Of a stretch of DNA of 64,000 nt, positions 44,422 to 52,683 are shown piece after piece (position 1 is the first letter of the stretch; each line of letters opens with the position of its first letter). This DNA comes from Alsobacter metallidurans (lineage in GTDB: Bacteria; Pseudomonadota; Alphaproteobacteria; Rhizobiales; Beijerinckiaceae), in NCBI RefSeq assembly GCF_014636935.1, contig NZ_BMES01000002.1, forward strand, positions 723,411 to 787,410. Direction: 5' to 3'. The notes under the pieces were generated by a model. It was not told the origin of the DNA. It worked only from the letters and a program-made list of their open reading frames with translations, and made no database searches. The translations under genes were made by a program, and so were the position numbers.

Positions 44422-45344
44422 GACCGCCCCCGCGCCGGCAGCAGGCCTTCGGGTCGGAAAAACAGCACCACGGCCATCAGGATGTAGATGAACATGGAGG
44501 ACAGCCCGCCCGCTACGCCCCGCGCCGCAGCCGGCGGCAGGAACAGGCGCAGGAGATCCACCGAGTAGGAGCGGCCCAGCGTGTCGAGCAGGCCGACGAT
44601 CAGCGCCGCCGCGAAGGCGCCCCGGATGGAGCCGATGCCGCCGATCACGATCACCACGAAAGCCAGGATGAGCACGCTGTCGCCCATGCCGGGCTCGACC
44701 GACAGGATGGGGGCCGCCATCGCGCCCGCGAAGCCCGCCAGCATGGCCCCGCAGGCGAACACGATCATGAACAGCCGGTTGATGTCGACGCCCAGCGCCG
44801 ACACGATCGGGGCGTTGGACGCGCCGGCCCGCACCAGCATGCCGATGCGGGTGCGGTCGATCACGAGCCAGAGCCCCGCCGCCACCGCGAGGCCCGCCGC
44901 GATGATGGCGAAGCGGTACACCGGGTAGAGCACGCCGTCGCCCAGCGATACCGAGCCCTGCAGCGCTTCCGGCACGCCGACGCTGATGGGAGCCGCGCCC
45001 CAGATCATCTTTACCCCCTCGTTGAGCACGAGGATGAGGCCGAAAGTCGCCAGCACCTGGTCGAGATGACTTCGCCCGTAGAGATGGCGAAAGATCAGCC
45101 CCTCCATCACGAGCCCGATCGCCAGCGCGCCCGCGAGGGCCAGCACAAGGCCCAGTGCGAAGCTGCCCGTATAGGCGATCAGCGCGGCCGCCAGATAGGC
45201 GCCCACCATGTATTGCACGCCGTGCGCGAGGTTGATGAAGTCCATGACGCCGAACACCAGCGTCAAACCGGCCGCCACCAGAAACAGCAGCAGCCCGAGC
45301 TGCAGCCCGTTCAGGATCTGGATGGTGAGGAGGGTGAAGGACAT
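44418..45344 (-). CDS. livH: Branched-chain-type ABC transporter permease LivH
   Basis: 308 aa from the ATG at 45344; the frame extends 17 codons upstream without homology. Eight to nine membrane segments with the LivH motif ILNGLQLGLLLFLVAAGLTL at the start and GVMDFINLAHGVQYMVGAYL next, plus VIVIGGIGSIRGAF before the last helices. It lies 393 bp downstream of the binding-protein gene; that gap contains inverted repeats. Confidence 0.93.
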   Translation of the reverse strand: MSFTLLTIQILNGLQLGLLLFLVAAGLTLVFGVMDFINLAHGVQYMVGAYLAAALIAYTGSFALGLVLALAGALAIGLVMEGLIFRHLYGRSHLDQVLATFGLILVLNEGVKMIWGAAPISVGVPEALQGSVSLGDGVLYPVYRFAIIAAGLAVAAGLWLVIDRTRIGMLVRAGASNAPIVSALGVDINRLFMIVFACGAMLAGFAGAMAAPILSVEPGMGDSVLILAFVVIVIGGIGSIRGAFAAALIVGLLDTLGRSYSVDLLRLFLPPAAARGVAGGLSSMFIYILMAVVLFFRPEGLLPARGRS

Positions 45345-45737
45345 CAGGTGCTCAAAGCTGCGTTTGAAGGTCCGAATAGCCCGCCCTCTATCCACACATC
45401 CTGAGGAGCAGGCCCATTTTGGGCCTGCATCCCGAAGGACGGAGGATCTCAGCGGGCGCTACGATTCAGCGAACTGAATCCCCTCGTCCTTCGAGACGCC
45501 CGGCTATGCCGGCCTCTCAGGATGAGGGGCGATCGTGCGGCGGCAGAATTTCTCACACCGGCCGCCCCCTTTCCGGCTCCTTCGCCAACGCACTCCTGCG
45601 TGGCGCAGCCGCTCCACCGTCAGCTCCGGTGGAGCGCAGCGCCGAGAAGGGGAACCAAAGGATGAGCGCCGCTACCCTGGATCCCCTCGCCTTCCGCCGC
45701 TACGCGGCTCCGGCCAGGGGCGACGGCGCTCATCCGC
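45345..45737. other. 393-bp region between binding-protein and permease genes, filled with inverted repeats
   Basis: No gene is seen. Paired elements of a third dispersed family occur: CATCCTGAGGAGC...CGAAGGACGG (about 45397-45446) and CGTCCTTCGAGACGCC...CTCAGGATG (about 45482-45530). A further long inverted repeat with arms GGATGAGCGCCG (45660-45671) and CGGCGCTCATCC (45724-45735) ends 3 bp beyond the binding-protein stop. These structures may limit readthrough, giving more binding protein than permease. Confidence 0.65.
45660..45735. repeat. Inverted repeat immediately 3' of the importer binding-protein gene
   Basis: 12-bp perfect arms GGATGAGCGCCG and CGGCGCTCATCC enclose 52 bases. The element begins 3 bp after the stop codon of the minus-strand binding-protein gene and could act as a transcript-end stabiliser. 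Confidence 0.7.
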
Positions 45738-46925
45738 TCACTTCAGCGGGCAGTCCGCGGCGTGGGTGTCGCCGTAGTCGGTGAACACCTTCTCGCCGAT
45801 CTCGGTCTGGAACTTGCCGTCCGGCCGCTTGGCGACCTTGACGACATAGAAGTCCTGGATCGGGTAGCCGTTGGTGTTGAACTTGAACTTGCCGCGCAGC
45901 GAGGTGAAGTCGGCCTTCTTGATGGCCGCCCGCAGCGCCGCCTTGTCCGAGGTGGAGCCCTTGGTGGCCTTCAATGCGCTGTCGATGATCTGCGCGGCGT
46001 CATAGGCCTGCATGGCGTAGGACGCCGGCACGGCGTTGTAGGCCGCCTCATAGGCCGCGACGAACTTCTTGTTCTGCGGGTTGTCCATGTTCGGCGCCCA
46101 GGTCATGCCGCCGAAGAAGCCGAGCGCGGCGTCCTGCTGGGCCGGCAGCGTCGACTCGTCCACCGTGAAGGCGGAGAAGAACGGCGTCTTGTCGGCGAGC
46201 CCGGCCTGCCGGTACTGCTTCACCAGGTTCACGCCCATGCCGCCCGGCATGAAGGCGAAGAACACGTCCGGCTTGGCGGCCGCGATCTTGGCCAGCTCGG
46301 CCGAGAAGTCGAGGTTCCCGAGCGGCATGTAGACTTCGTCGACGATCTCGCCCTTGAAGTGCTTCTTGAAGCCGGCCAGCGAATCCTTACCGGCCTGGTA
46401 GTTCGGGGCCATGATGTAGGCGCGCTTGTAGCCCTTGTCCTGCGCGTACTTGCCCATCACTTCGTGCGGCTGGTCGTTCTGGTACGACGAGACGAAGAAG
46501 TTCTCGTTGCACTGCTTGCCGGCGAAGTTGGACGTGCCCGCGTTGGGCGAGATCAGGATCGTGCCGCTGTCCGTGACGGGCTTGAAGATCGCCTGCAGGA
46601 TGTTGGAGAACACCGGCCCGACCACGAAGTCGACCTTGTCGCGCTCCAGCAGCGTGCGGACCTTGGTGACCGCCACGTCGGGCTTGAGTTCGTCATCGAC
46701 GACGATCACCTCGACCGGCCGGCCCCCCATCTTGCCGCCGAGATCCTTGATCGCGAGATTGAACCCGTCGCGAACCTGCCCGCCCAGCGCGGCCTGCGGC
46801 CCCGTCAGCACGGTCACGAGGCCGATCTTCAGCGGCTCCTGCGCCAGTGCGCCGGACGCCGAAAGCGCCAGCACGCTGGCCCCAAACATCGACGCCAACA
46901 CCGTTTTTTGAGCGATACGCCTCAT
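45738..46925 (-). CDS. Branched-chain-type ABC transporter substrate-binding protein
   Basis: 395 aa from the ATG at 46925 with GGAGGGG eight bases upstream (a GTG two codons earlier is too close to it). Residues 1-28 are a signal peptide ending ASGALAQ. The mature protein is a Peripla_BP_6 (LivK/HAAT) receptor: LKIGLVTVLTGPQAALGGQV, AGTSNFAGKQCNENFFVSSYQND, LAKIAAAKPDVFFAFMPGGMGVNLV, and KFKFNTNGYPIQDFYVVKV. HAAT receptors of this branch are often dedicated to aromatic acids such as benzoates. It is first in the importer operon, and a palindromic site lies about 100 bp upstream. Confidence 0.9.
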   Translation of the reverse strand: MRRIAQKTVLASMFGASVLALSASGALAQEPLKIGLVTVLTGPQAALGGQVRDGFNLAIKDLGGKMGGRPVEVIVVDDELKPDVAVTKVRTLLERDKVDFVVGPVFSNILQAIFKPVTDSGTILISPNAGTSNFAGKQCNENFFVSSYQNDQPHEVMGKYAQDKGYKRAYIMAPNYQAGKDSLAGFKKHFKGEIVDEVYMPLGNLDFSAELAKIAAAKPDVFFAFMPGGMGVNLVKQYRQAGLADKTPFFSAFTVDESTLPAQQDAALGFFGGMTWAPNMDNPQNKKFVAAYEAAYNAVPASYAMQAYDAAQIIDSALKATKGSTSDKAALRAAIKKADFTSLRGKFKFNTNGYPIQDFYVVKVAKRPDGKFQTEIGEKVFTDYGDTHAADCPLK

Positions 46926-47021
46926 CTGCACAACCCCTCCCCTGTTTCGGGCGCCATGCTAGGACGGCCGCCCACCCGGGCTCCACACATAATTGTTGGC
47001 ACGACCCAATCCGTCGCGCAA

Positions 47022-47043
47022 ATTATTTTAGGGTTCAAATAAT
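47022..47043. promoter_or_regulatory. Putative MarR-family operator, site 3 (degenerate)
   Basis: ATTATTT (47022-47028) and AAATAAT (47037-47043) form perfect 7-bp arms around TAGGGTTC. Read on the minus strand, AGATTATTTGAAC lines up with AGATGATTTAAGC of site 1. It lies about 100 bp upstream of the binding-protein start. Confidence 0.45.
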
Positions 47044-47073
47044 CTGCGGTACTCCCGCTTGGATTTCCCCTCG

Positions 47074-47179
47074 CCGTCATTGCGAGGAGCGAAGCGACGA
47101 AGCCATCCAGGCGGTGGGCGGAAGGCGCGCCATCTGGCCCGGCGTCAGCTGGATTGCTTCGCTGCGCTCGCGATGACGG
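47074..47179. repeat. Dispersed inverted repeat, GTCATTGCGAG family, copy 7
   Basis: 106 bp between the two divergent promoters, with left arm CCGTCATTGCGAGG and right arm GCTCGCGATGACGG; slightly diverged from the others. Confidence 0.82.
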
Positions 47180-47222
47180 GAGGTTGACCGACGCCACGCC
47201 GCTCTTGCGCTCCCCCGCAGAA

Positions 47223-47242
47223 CAGTTTTAAGCTTAAAGCAT
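47223..47242. promoter_or_regulatory. Putative MarR-family operator, site 2
   Basis: CAGTTTTAAGCTTAAAGCAT contains the same TTTAAGCTTAAA core (47227-47238) as site 1 and lies 18 bp before the ATG of the SDR gene, first in the operon that also encodes the MarR protein. This fits autorepression with release by an aromatic acyl-CoA. Confidence 0.65.
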
Positions 47243-47259
47243 CTGGCGCGAGGCACAGC

Positions 47260-48024
47260 ATGGCCGACTGCAGTGGACGCAGAGCGATCGTCACCGGCGG
47301 AAGCCGCGGCATCGGCCGGGCGATCGCCCACGCGCTGGCCCGGGCCGGGGCCGACGTCACCATTCTGGGACGCTCGCAGGCGTCGCTGGACGAGGCGGTC
47401 GCGGCAGGCGACGCCGCCCGCGGCATTGCGGCCGACGTGGCGGATGCGCCGGCGCTCAGGCAGGCGCTGGAATGCGCCCTGAACGACGGGCCGATCGATA
47501 TCCTGGTCAACAACGCTGGAACGGCGGCCTCCGGCCCCTTCCTGAAGGACGACGGCGCGGCGCTGGCCGCCATGCTGGCCCAGCACGTCACCGGGCCGGC
47601 CGAGGCCATCCGCATGCTGCTGCCCGGCATGGTGGCGGACAAGCGCGGCCGCATCCTCAACATCGCCTCCACGGCGGCGCTGAAGGGCTACGCCTTCATG
47701 ACCGCCTACGCGGCGGGCAAGCACGCCATGCTGGGCCTCACCCGCGCGCTGGCGCTGGAAACGGCCCGAACGGGCGTGACCGTGAACGCGATCTGCCCCG
47801 GCTTCACCGAAACCGACATGGTGCTGAGCGGCATGGCGAATCGGGCCGCGAAGGTCGGCCGCCACGCCGGCGACCTCATGGCCGAGTTCGTGGACGCCAA
47901 GCCGATGGGCCGGCTGGTCCAACCCGAGGAGATCGCCGCCGCCGTGCTGTGGCTCGTCTCGGACGCCGCTGCGGCCGTCACCGGCCAGGCCATCGTGATC
48001 GATGGCGGCGAAACCATCGCCTGA
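47260..48024 (+). CDS. SDR-family dehydrogenase, probable 3-hydroxyacyl-CoA step
   Basis: 254 aa classical SDR: cofactor motif TGGSRGIG (residues 13-20), VNNAGTA, catalytic Ser in LNIASTAALKG and the catalytic Tyr/Lys in AYAAGKHAM, then NAICPGFTETDMV and the C-terminal AVTGQAIVIDGGE. The close relatives in catabolic clusters act as beta-hydroxyacyl-CoA or cyclic alcohol dehydrogenases. As the first gene of an operon with MarR, hydratase, acyl-CoA dehydrogenase, ligase and RidA, it probably oxidises a hydroxylated ring or chain intermediate. The operator site 2 is 18 bp upstream. Confidence 0.87.
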   Translation: MADCSGRRAIVTGGSRGIGRAIAHALARAGADVTILGRSQASLDEAVAAGDAARGIAADVADAPALRQALECALNDGPIDILVNNAGTAASGPFLKDDGAALAAMLAQHVTGPAEAIRMLLPGMVADKRGRILNIASTAALKGYAFMTAYAAGKHAMLGLTRALALETARTGVTVNAICPGFTETDMVLSGMANRAAKVGRHAGDLMAEFVDAKPMGRLVQPEEIAAAVLWLVSDAAAAVTGQAIVIDGGETIA

Positions 48025-48035
48025 AAGGCACGCCC

Positions 48036-48533
48036 ATGCTGCTGGACGCTGAAACCAAGGCGCTGGAGGAGCCATCCGCCCACGAGAGCGAGGTGAGGCT
48101 CTGGCTGCGCCTGCTCACCTGCGCCAACCTCATCGAGGGCGAGATCCGCTCCAAGCTGCGCGAGCGCTTCGACATCACCCTGCCCCGCTTCGACCTGATG
48201 GCGCAGCTGGACCGCGCGCCGGACGGCATGACGCTCTCGGACGTGTCCAAGCGCATGATGGTCTCCAACGGCAACGTCACCCACGTGGTCGACAAGCTGC
48301 TGGCGTCCGGCGACGTCGATCGCCGCACCGCCGAGCACGACCGGCGCGTGCAGGTGATCACCCTGACGCCCAAGGGCCGGGCCGAATTTCGCGCCATGGC
48401 GGCCGAGCACGCCGACTGGCTGGCGCGCCTCTTCGCCGGCATGGCGGAGAACGACATCAACGACCTCATGCGGCTGCTCGCGAAGGCCAAGGCCTCCGTA
48501 CGCGCCGGACTGGCCGGGAGCAATGCACGATGA
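48036..48533 (+). CDS. MarR-family transcriptional regulator
   Basis: 165 aa from an ATG at 48036 (AAAGG upstream). The winged helix-turn-helix core is [20 protein letters not shown], then [20 protein letters not shown] with recognition helix, and the wing [20 protein letters not shown]. MarR regulators in CoA-dependent aromatic pathways are usually repressors relieved by the aryl-CoA, and the same is inferred here. It lies 11 bp after the SDR gene and overlaps the hydratase start by 4 bp. Its probable binding sites are the TTTAAGCTTAAA palindromes at 37.37 and 47.23 kb. Confidence 0.93.
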   Translation: MLLDAETKALEEPSAHESEVRLWLRLLTCANLIEGEIRSKLRERFDITLPRFDLMAQLDRAPDGMTLSDVSKRMMVSNGNVTHVVDKLLASGDVDRRTAEHDRRVQVITLTPKGRAEFRAMAAEHADWLARLFAGMAENDINDLMRLLAKAKASVRAGLAGSNAR

Positions 48534-49360
48534 ACGCCAACCCGATCACGCTGCCGCTGGGCGGCTACGAGGCCCAACATTTCGGCCTCGAGGTGCGCGG
48601 CAAGACCGCCGTCGTGACCCTGAATCGGCCTGAGAAGAAGAACCCGCTCACCTTTGAATCCTATGCGGAATTGTGCGATTTCTTCCGCGCCCTCGGCAAG
48701 GACGAGACCGTGAAGGCCGTGGTGGTGACGGGCGCGGGCGGCAACTTCTCGTCCGGCGGCGACGTGCACGAGATCATCGGCCCGCTGGTCGCGATGGACA
48801 CCGTGCGGCTGCTCAAGTTCACCCGCATGACCGGTGAGCTCGTGAAGGCCATGCGGGCTTGCCCGCAGCCCATCGTGGCCGCCATCGACGGCGTCTGCGC
48901 CGGCGCGGGCGCCATCGTCGCCATGGCGTCGGACCTGCGCTACGGCACGGTCCGCGCCAAGGTGGCGTTTCTGTTCAACCGCGTTGGGCTCGCCGGCTGC
49001 GACATGGGCGCCTGCGCGATGCTGCCGCGCATCGTCGGCCAGGGCCGCGCCTCCGAGCTGCTCTACACGGGCCGCGCCCTGCCGGGCGACGAGGCCGAGC
49101 GCTGGGGCTTCTTCAACCGCCTGCTCGAGCCCGAAACGCTGCTCGACGCCGCGCTCGCGATGGCCGACGAAATCGCGGCCGGCCCCACCTTCGCGCATGC
49201 GATGACCAAGCGCATGCTCCACATGGAATGGGCGATGGGCGTCGACGACAGCATCGAGGCCGAGGCCGTCGCGCAGGCGCTGTGCATGCAAACCGAGGAC
49301 TTCGGCCGCGCCTACCGGGCCTTCGCGGCCAAGCAGAAGCCCGTGTTCGAGGGCGACTGA
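48530..49360 (+). CDS. Enoyl-CoA hydratase/isomerase family protein
   Basis: 276 aa crotonase-fold protein. The oxyanion-hole blocks are [14 protein letters not shown] and [19 protein letters not shown]; the loop with catalytic acid lies in [19 protein letters not shown] (here the usual Glu/Asp region contains Asp). CoA-binding and helix 10 regions are complete. It is translationally coupled to marR (ATGA) and 1 bp before the acyl-CoA dehydrogenase gene. In this pathway it should hydrate the ring-derived enoyl-CoA, or hydrolytically open the alicyclic ring as crotonases do in other CoA-dependent aromatic routes. Confidence 0.92.
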   Translation: MNANPITLPLGGYEAQHFGLEVRGKTAVVTLNRPEKKNPLTFESYAELCDFFRALGKDETVKAVVVTGAGGNFSSGGDVHEIIGPLVAMDTVRLLKFTRMTGELVKAMRACPQPIVAAIDGVCAGAGAIVAMASDLRYGTVRAKVAFLFNRVGLAGCDMGACAMLPRIVGQGRASELLYTGRALPGDEAERWGFFNRLLEPETLLDAALAMADEIAAGPTFAHAMTKRMLHMEWAMGVDDSIEAEAVAQALCMQTEDFGRAYRAFAAKQKPVFEGD

Positions 49361-49361
49361 C

Positions 49362-50543
49362 ATGCCCGACCGCTCCTATCTGGACTGGCCCTTTTTCGAG
49401 CGTTGCCACGCGGAGCGCGCCGCAAAGCTCGACGCCTGGGCGACGGACGTCCTGCCCGGGCTGGTCGACCACCACGACGTCGACGCCTCCTGTCGCCGCC
49501 TCGTGGCCGAGCTCGGCCGCGCCGGCTGGCTGAAGGCGGTGGCACCCGCCGCCTGTGGGGGCGAAGGCGACGGCTACGACGTGCGCAGCCTCTGCGTGTC
49601 GCGCGAGACGCTCGGCTACCACGACGGCCTCGCCGACTTCGCCTTCGCGATGCAAGGGCTCGGCTCCGGCCCTATCGCGCTGTTCGGAACGGATAAGCAG
49701 AAGCGCCGCTGGCTCCCCGAGGTCTCGGCCGGGCGCGTGATCCCGGCCTTCGCGCTGTCGGAGACCGAGGCCGGCTCGGACGTCGCCGCCATGGCGTGCG
49801 CGGCGACGCCGGACGGGCCTGACCACGTGCGGCTCGACGGCGAGAAGACCTGGATCAGCAATGGCGGCATCGCGGACGTCTACGTGGTGTTCGCCCGCAC
49901 CGGAGAGGCGCCGGGCGCGCGTGGCATCTCGGCCTTCATCGTCCCGGCCGACGCGCCGGGCCTCACAATCGCCGAGCGCATCGACGTGATCGCCCCGCAC
50001 CCGCTGGCCCGCCTCGCCTTCGAGGGCTGCCGCGTCCCGCTCGCCAACAGGCTCGGCGGCCCTGGCGAGGGCTTCAAGGTCGCGATGGCGACGCTGGACG
50101 TGTTCCGCTCCACCGTGGGGGCTGCGGCGCTGGGCTTTGCTCGCCGGGCCCTGGACGAGGCGCTGGACCGCGCCCTCACGCGCAAGCTCTTTGGCGCGCC
50201 CATGGCGGACCTGCCACTCGCCCAGGCGTCGCTGGCCGAGATGGCGACCGACGTCGACGCCGCCGCCCTGCTGGTCTACCGCGCCGCCTGGGCGCGCGAC
50301 GCCGGCGCGCCGCGCATCACCCGCGAAGCCGCCATGGCGAAGATGACCGCCACCGAAAACGCCCAGGCGGTGATCGACAAGGCCGTGCAGCTCTTCGGCG
50401 GGCTCGGCGTGAAAAGCGGCACGGTGGTGGAGCGGCTCTACCGCGAGATCCGGGCGCTGCGGATCTACGAAGGCGCCACCGAGGTGCAAAAGCTCATCAT
50501 CGCCCGCGAGGTGCTGAAAGCCCGCGCGGCGAGCCAGTCCTGA
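49362..50543 (+). CDS. Acyl-CoA dehydrogenase
   Basis: 393 aa with the three ACAD domains: N-terminal helical (about 1-125), middle beta with [16 protein letters not shown] and [15 protein letters not shown], and C-terminal helical including [20 protein letters not shown] with the catalytic Glu region [22 protein letters not shown]-dependent, it inserts an alpha,beta double bond into the acyl-CoA formed after ring reduction. It lies between the hydratase and the ligase (25 bp to the next gene). Confidence 0.94.
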   Translation: MPDRSYLDWPFFERCHAERAAKLDAWATDVLPGLVDHHDVDASCRRLVAELGRAGWLKAVAPAACGGEGDGYDVRSLCVSRETLGYHDGLADFAFAMQGLGSGPIALFGTDKQKRRWLPEVSAGRVIPAFALSETEAGSDVAAMACAATPDGPDHVRLDGEKTWISNGGIADVYVVFARTGEAPGARGISAFIVPADAPGLTIAERIDVIAPHPLARLAFEGCRVPLANRLGGPGEGFKVAMATLDVFRSTVGAAALGFARRALDEALDRALTRKLFGAPMADLPLAQASLAEMATDVDAAALLVYRAAWARDAGAPRITREAAMAKMTATENAQAVIDKAVQLFGGLGVKSGTVVERLYREIRALRIYEGATEVQKLIIAREVLKARAASQS

Positions 50544-50568
50544 AGGCAGAGGCGCGAGGTTCCCCCCC

Positions 50569-52212
50569 ATGACCCGTTCAGCGCATGTCGACACCTTCAC
50601 GCGGGAGAACCTGCCCCCGCCGGAGCTGCAGCCGGACTTCCTGTTCACGCTCCCGGAGCTGCAATACCCGGAGCGGCTGAACGCCGTGACGGAGCTGCTC
50701 GACAACTGGCTGGCGCAGGGACACGGGGACGCGCCCTGCATCCATGCGCCGGGCGGAACCTGGACCTATGCCGACCTCGCCGAGCGGGTGAACCGCATCG
50801 CCAACGTGCTGGTGGGCGACCTCGGTCTCGTGCCGGGAAACCGCGTGCTGCTGCGCTCGGCCAACACGCCGATGCTGGTTGCGGCCTACCTCGCCATCCT
50901 GAAGGCGGGCGGCGTCGTGGTCGCCACCATGCCGCTGTTGCGCGCCCGTGAGCTGGCGTATCCGATCGCAAAAGCCAAGGTTTCGCTCGCCCTGTGCGAC
51001 GCGCGCCTGCTGGCGGATCTCGAAACGGCCCAAGGCCTCGCGCCCGACCTGAAGCGGATCGTCGCCTGGGGCGACGGCGCGCCCTCCTCGCTCGAAAGCC
51101 TGATGGCGAAGGCGTCGCCAAGCTTTGCGCCGGTCGACACCGCGGCCGAGGATTGCTGCCTCATCGGCTTCACCTCCGGCACCACGGGCGAGCCGAAGGG
51201 CACGATGCACAACCATCGCGACCTGCTGGCGATCTGCGACGCCTATGGCCGGCAGGTGCTGAAGGCCGGCCCGGACGACGTTTTCATCGGCTCGCCGCCG
51301 CTGGCCTTCACCTTCGGGCTCGGCGGGCTCGTGCTGTTTCCGCTACGCGCCGGCGCGTCGTCGGTGATCCTCGACAAGGCCGGGCCGGACGAACTCCTCG
51401 CCGCCATCGAGCGGTTCCGCGCGACGATCAGCTTCACGGCGCCGACCGCCTACCGGGCCATGCTGGGCAAGCTGGAGGGCCGTGACATCTCCAGCCTGCG
51501 CCGCTGCGTCTCGGCCGGCGAGAGCCTGCCGGCCGCAACCTTCGAGGCCTGGCGCAAGGCGACCGGCATCCCGATGATGGACGGCATCGGGGCGACCGAG
51601 ATGCTGCACATCTTCATCGCCGCCCCCTTTGAGCAGGTTCGCGCCGGCGCGACCGGCACGGTGGTGCCCGGCTACGAGGCCCGCATCATCGACGACGAGA
51701 GCCGCGAGGTCGCGCGCGGGACCCCCGGCCGCCTCGCGGTGCGAGGACCGACCGGCTGCCGCTACCTCGCGGACGAGCGCCAGCGCAACTACGTGAAGAA
51801 CGGCTGGAACGTGACCGGCGACACCTTCCTGCAGACTCAGGACGGCTACTTCGTCTACCAGGCCCGAACGGACGACATGATCATCTCGTCCGGCTACAAC
51901 ATCGCCGGTCCGGAGGTCGAGGCCTCGCTGCTGGCGCATCCCGCCGTGGCGGAGTGCGGCGTGGTCGGCGCGCCGGATGAGGAGCGCGGCATGGTGGTGC
52001 GCGCCTATGTGGTGCTGCGCGAGGGCGTGCAGGCCGGGCCGGACATGGTCAAGGAGCTGCAGGATTTCGTGAAGCGTGACATCGCGCCCTACAAGTACCC
52101 GCGCTCGATCCTCTTCGTGGAGCGCCTGCCGCGCACTGAAACCGGCAAGCTCCAGCGCTTCGCCCTGCGTCAGGTCGCGTTGGCGGCCGACCCCGTTCCC
52201 CTGTCCGCGTGA
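50569..52212 (+). CDS. Aryl-CoA ligase, probable 2-aminobenzoate-CoA ligase
   Basis: 547 aa AMP-forming acyl-CoA synthetase. The P-loop is IGFTSGTTGEPKGTMHNHRD (about 198-217), the A5 motif DGIGATEMLH and the A8 hinge RTDDMIISSGYNIAGPEVE; A10 lysine is in PRTETGKLQR. The DNWLAQGHGDAPCI and VGWDLGLVPGNRV-type context groups it with the benzoate/2-aminobenzoate-CoA ligases. It would activate the imported aromatic acid to the thioester that the fusion monooxygenase uses. A ribosome site GAGGT lies eight bases upstream of the ATG. Confidence 0.88.
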   Translation: MTRSAHVDTFTRENLPPPELQPDFLFTLPELQYPERLNAVTELLDNWLAQGHGDAPCIHAPGGTWTYADLAERVNRIANVLVGDLGLVPGNRVLLRSANTPMLVAAYLAILKAGGVVVATMPLLRARELAYPIAKAKVSLALCDARLLADLETAQGLAPDLKRIVAWGDGAPSSLESLMAKASPSFAPVDTAAEDCCLIGFTSGTTGEPKGTMHNHRDLLAICDAYGRQVLKAGPDDVFIGSPPLAFTFGLGGLVLFPLRAGASSVILDKAGPDELLAAIERFRATISFTAPTAYRAMLGKLEGRDISSLRRCVSAGESLPAATFEAWRKATGIPMMDGIGATEMLHIFIAAPFEQVRAGATGTVVPGYEARIIDDESREVARGTPGRLAVRGPTGCRYLADERQRNYVKNGWNVTGDTFLQTQDGYFVYQARTDDMIISSGYNIAGPEVEASLLAHPAVAECGVVGAPDEERGMVVRAYVVLREGVQAGPDMVKELQDFVKRDIAPYKYPRSILFVERLPRTETGKLQRFALRQVALAADPVPLSA

Positions 52213-52217
52213 CCATC

Positions 52218-52658
52218 ATGACCGACATCAGCCCGGCGCTTGAAGCCGCTCCCCTCCCTGACGCCTCCCGGCGCGACCTGCTGCCGGAGGGCTGGCCCCG
52301 TCCGCGCGGCTACAGCAACGGCGTGCTGGCGCGCGGCGCGCTGCTGGTCACGGGCGGCGTGGTCGGCTGGGACGCGCAGGAGCGCTTCCCGGACGGCCTG
52401 GTCGCGCAGGTGCGCCAGTGCCTGGACAACATCCGCGCCATCCTGGCCAGCGGCGGCGCTGAACCCCGGCATCTCGTCCGGCTGACCTGGTACGTGACAA
52501 ACATCGCCGACTACCAGGCGAACCTCAAGCCGATCGGCGCGGCGTACCGCGACGTGCTGGGCGCCAATTACCCTGCCATGGCGCTCGTCCAGGTGGTGCG
52601 CCTGGTGGAGCAAAGCGCTTTGGTGGAAATAGAGGCGACGGCGGTGTTGCCGGACTGA
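52218..52658 (+). CDS. RidA/YjgF-family enamine/imine deaminase
   Basis: 146 aa from the ATG at 52218; a GTG at 52209 overlapping the previous stop (GTGA) is an equally possible start giving 149 aa. The RidA fold elements are GYSNGVLARGALLVTGGVVGW, VAQVRQCLDNIRAILASGGA, LVRLTWYVTNIADYQ, and the C-terminal ALVEIEATAVLP with the conserved Glu. The catalytic Arg of canonical RidA (C-terminal half, before the V-x-V-E block) appears as RLVEQSALVEIE. RidA hydrolyses enamines and imines; the product of 2-aminobenzoyl-CoA monooxygenation/reduction is an enamine, so this is a plausible dedicated deaminase. It is last in the operon. Confidence 0.9.
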   Translation: MTDISPALEAAPLPDASRRDLLPEGWPRPRGYSNGVLARGALLVTGGVVGWDAQERFPDGLVAQVRQCLDNIRAILASGGAEPRHLVRLTWYVTNIADYQANLKPIGAAYRDVLGANYPAMALVQVVRLVEQSALVEIEATAVLPD

Positions 52659-52683
52659 GAGGCGTTCTGGAGAGCGCAAGCCA

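Noticed and set aside
45397..45530. The paired repeats after livH considered as an intrinsic terminator
   Set aside because: The arms belong to a dispersed repeat family and have no T-tract. They lie upstream of livH and downstream of the binding-protein gene, where complete termination would silence the permeases.
26316..47179. Repeated GTCATTGCGAG sequences considered as a CRISPR array or IS ends
   Set aside because: Copies are kilobases apart, each is itself an inverted repeat, there are no spacers, cas genes or transposase, and no target-site duplications were evident.
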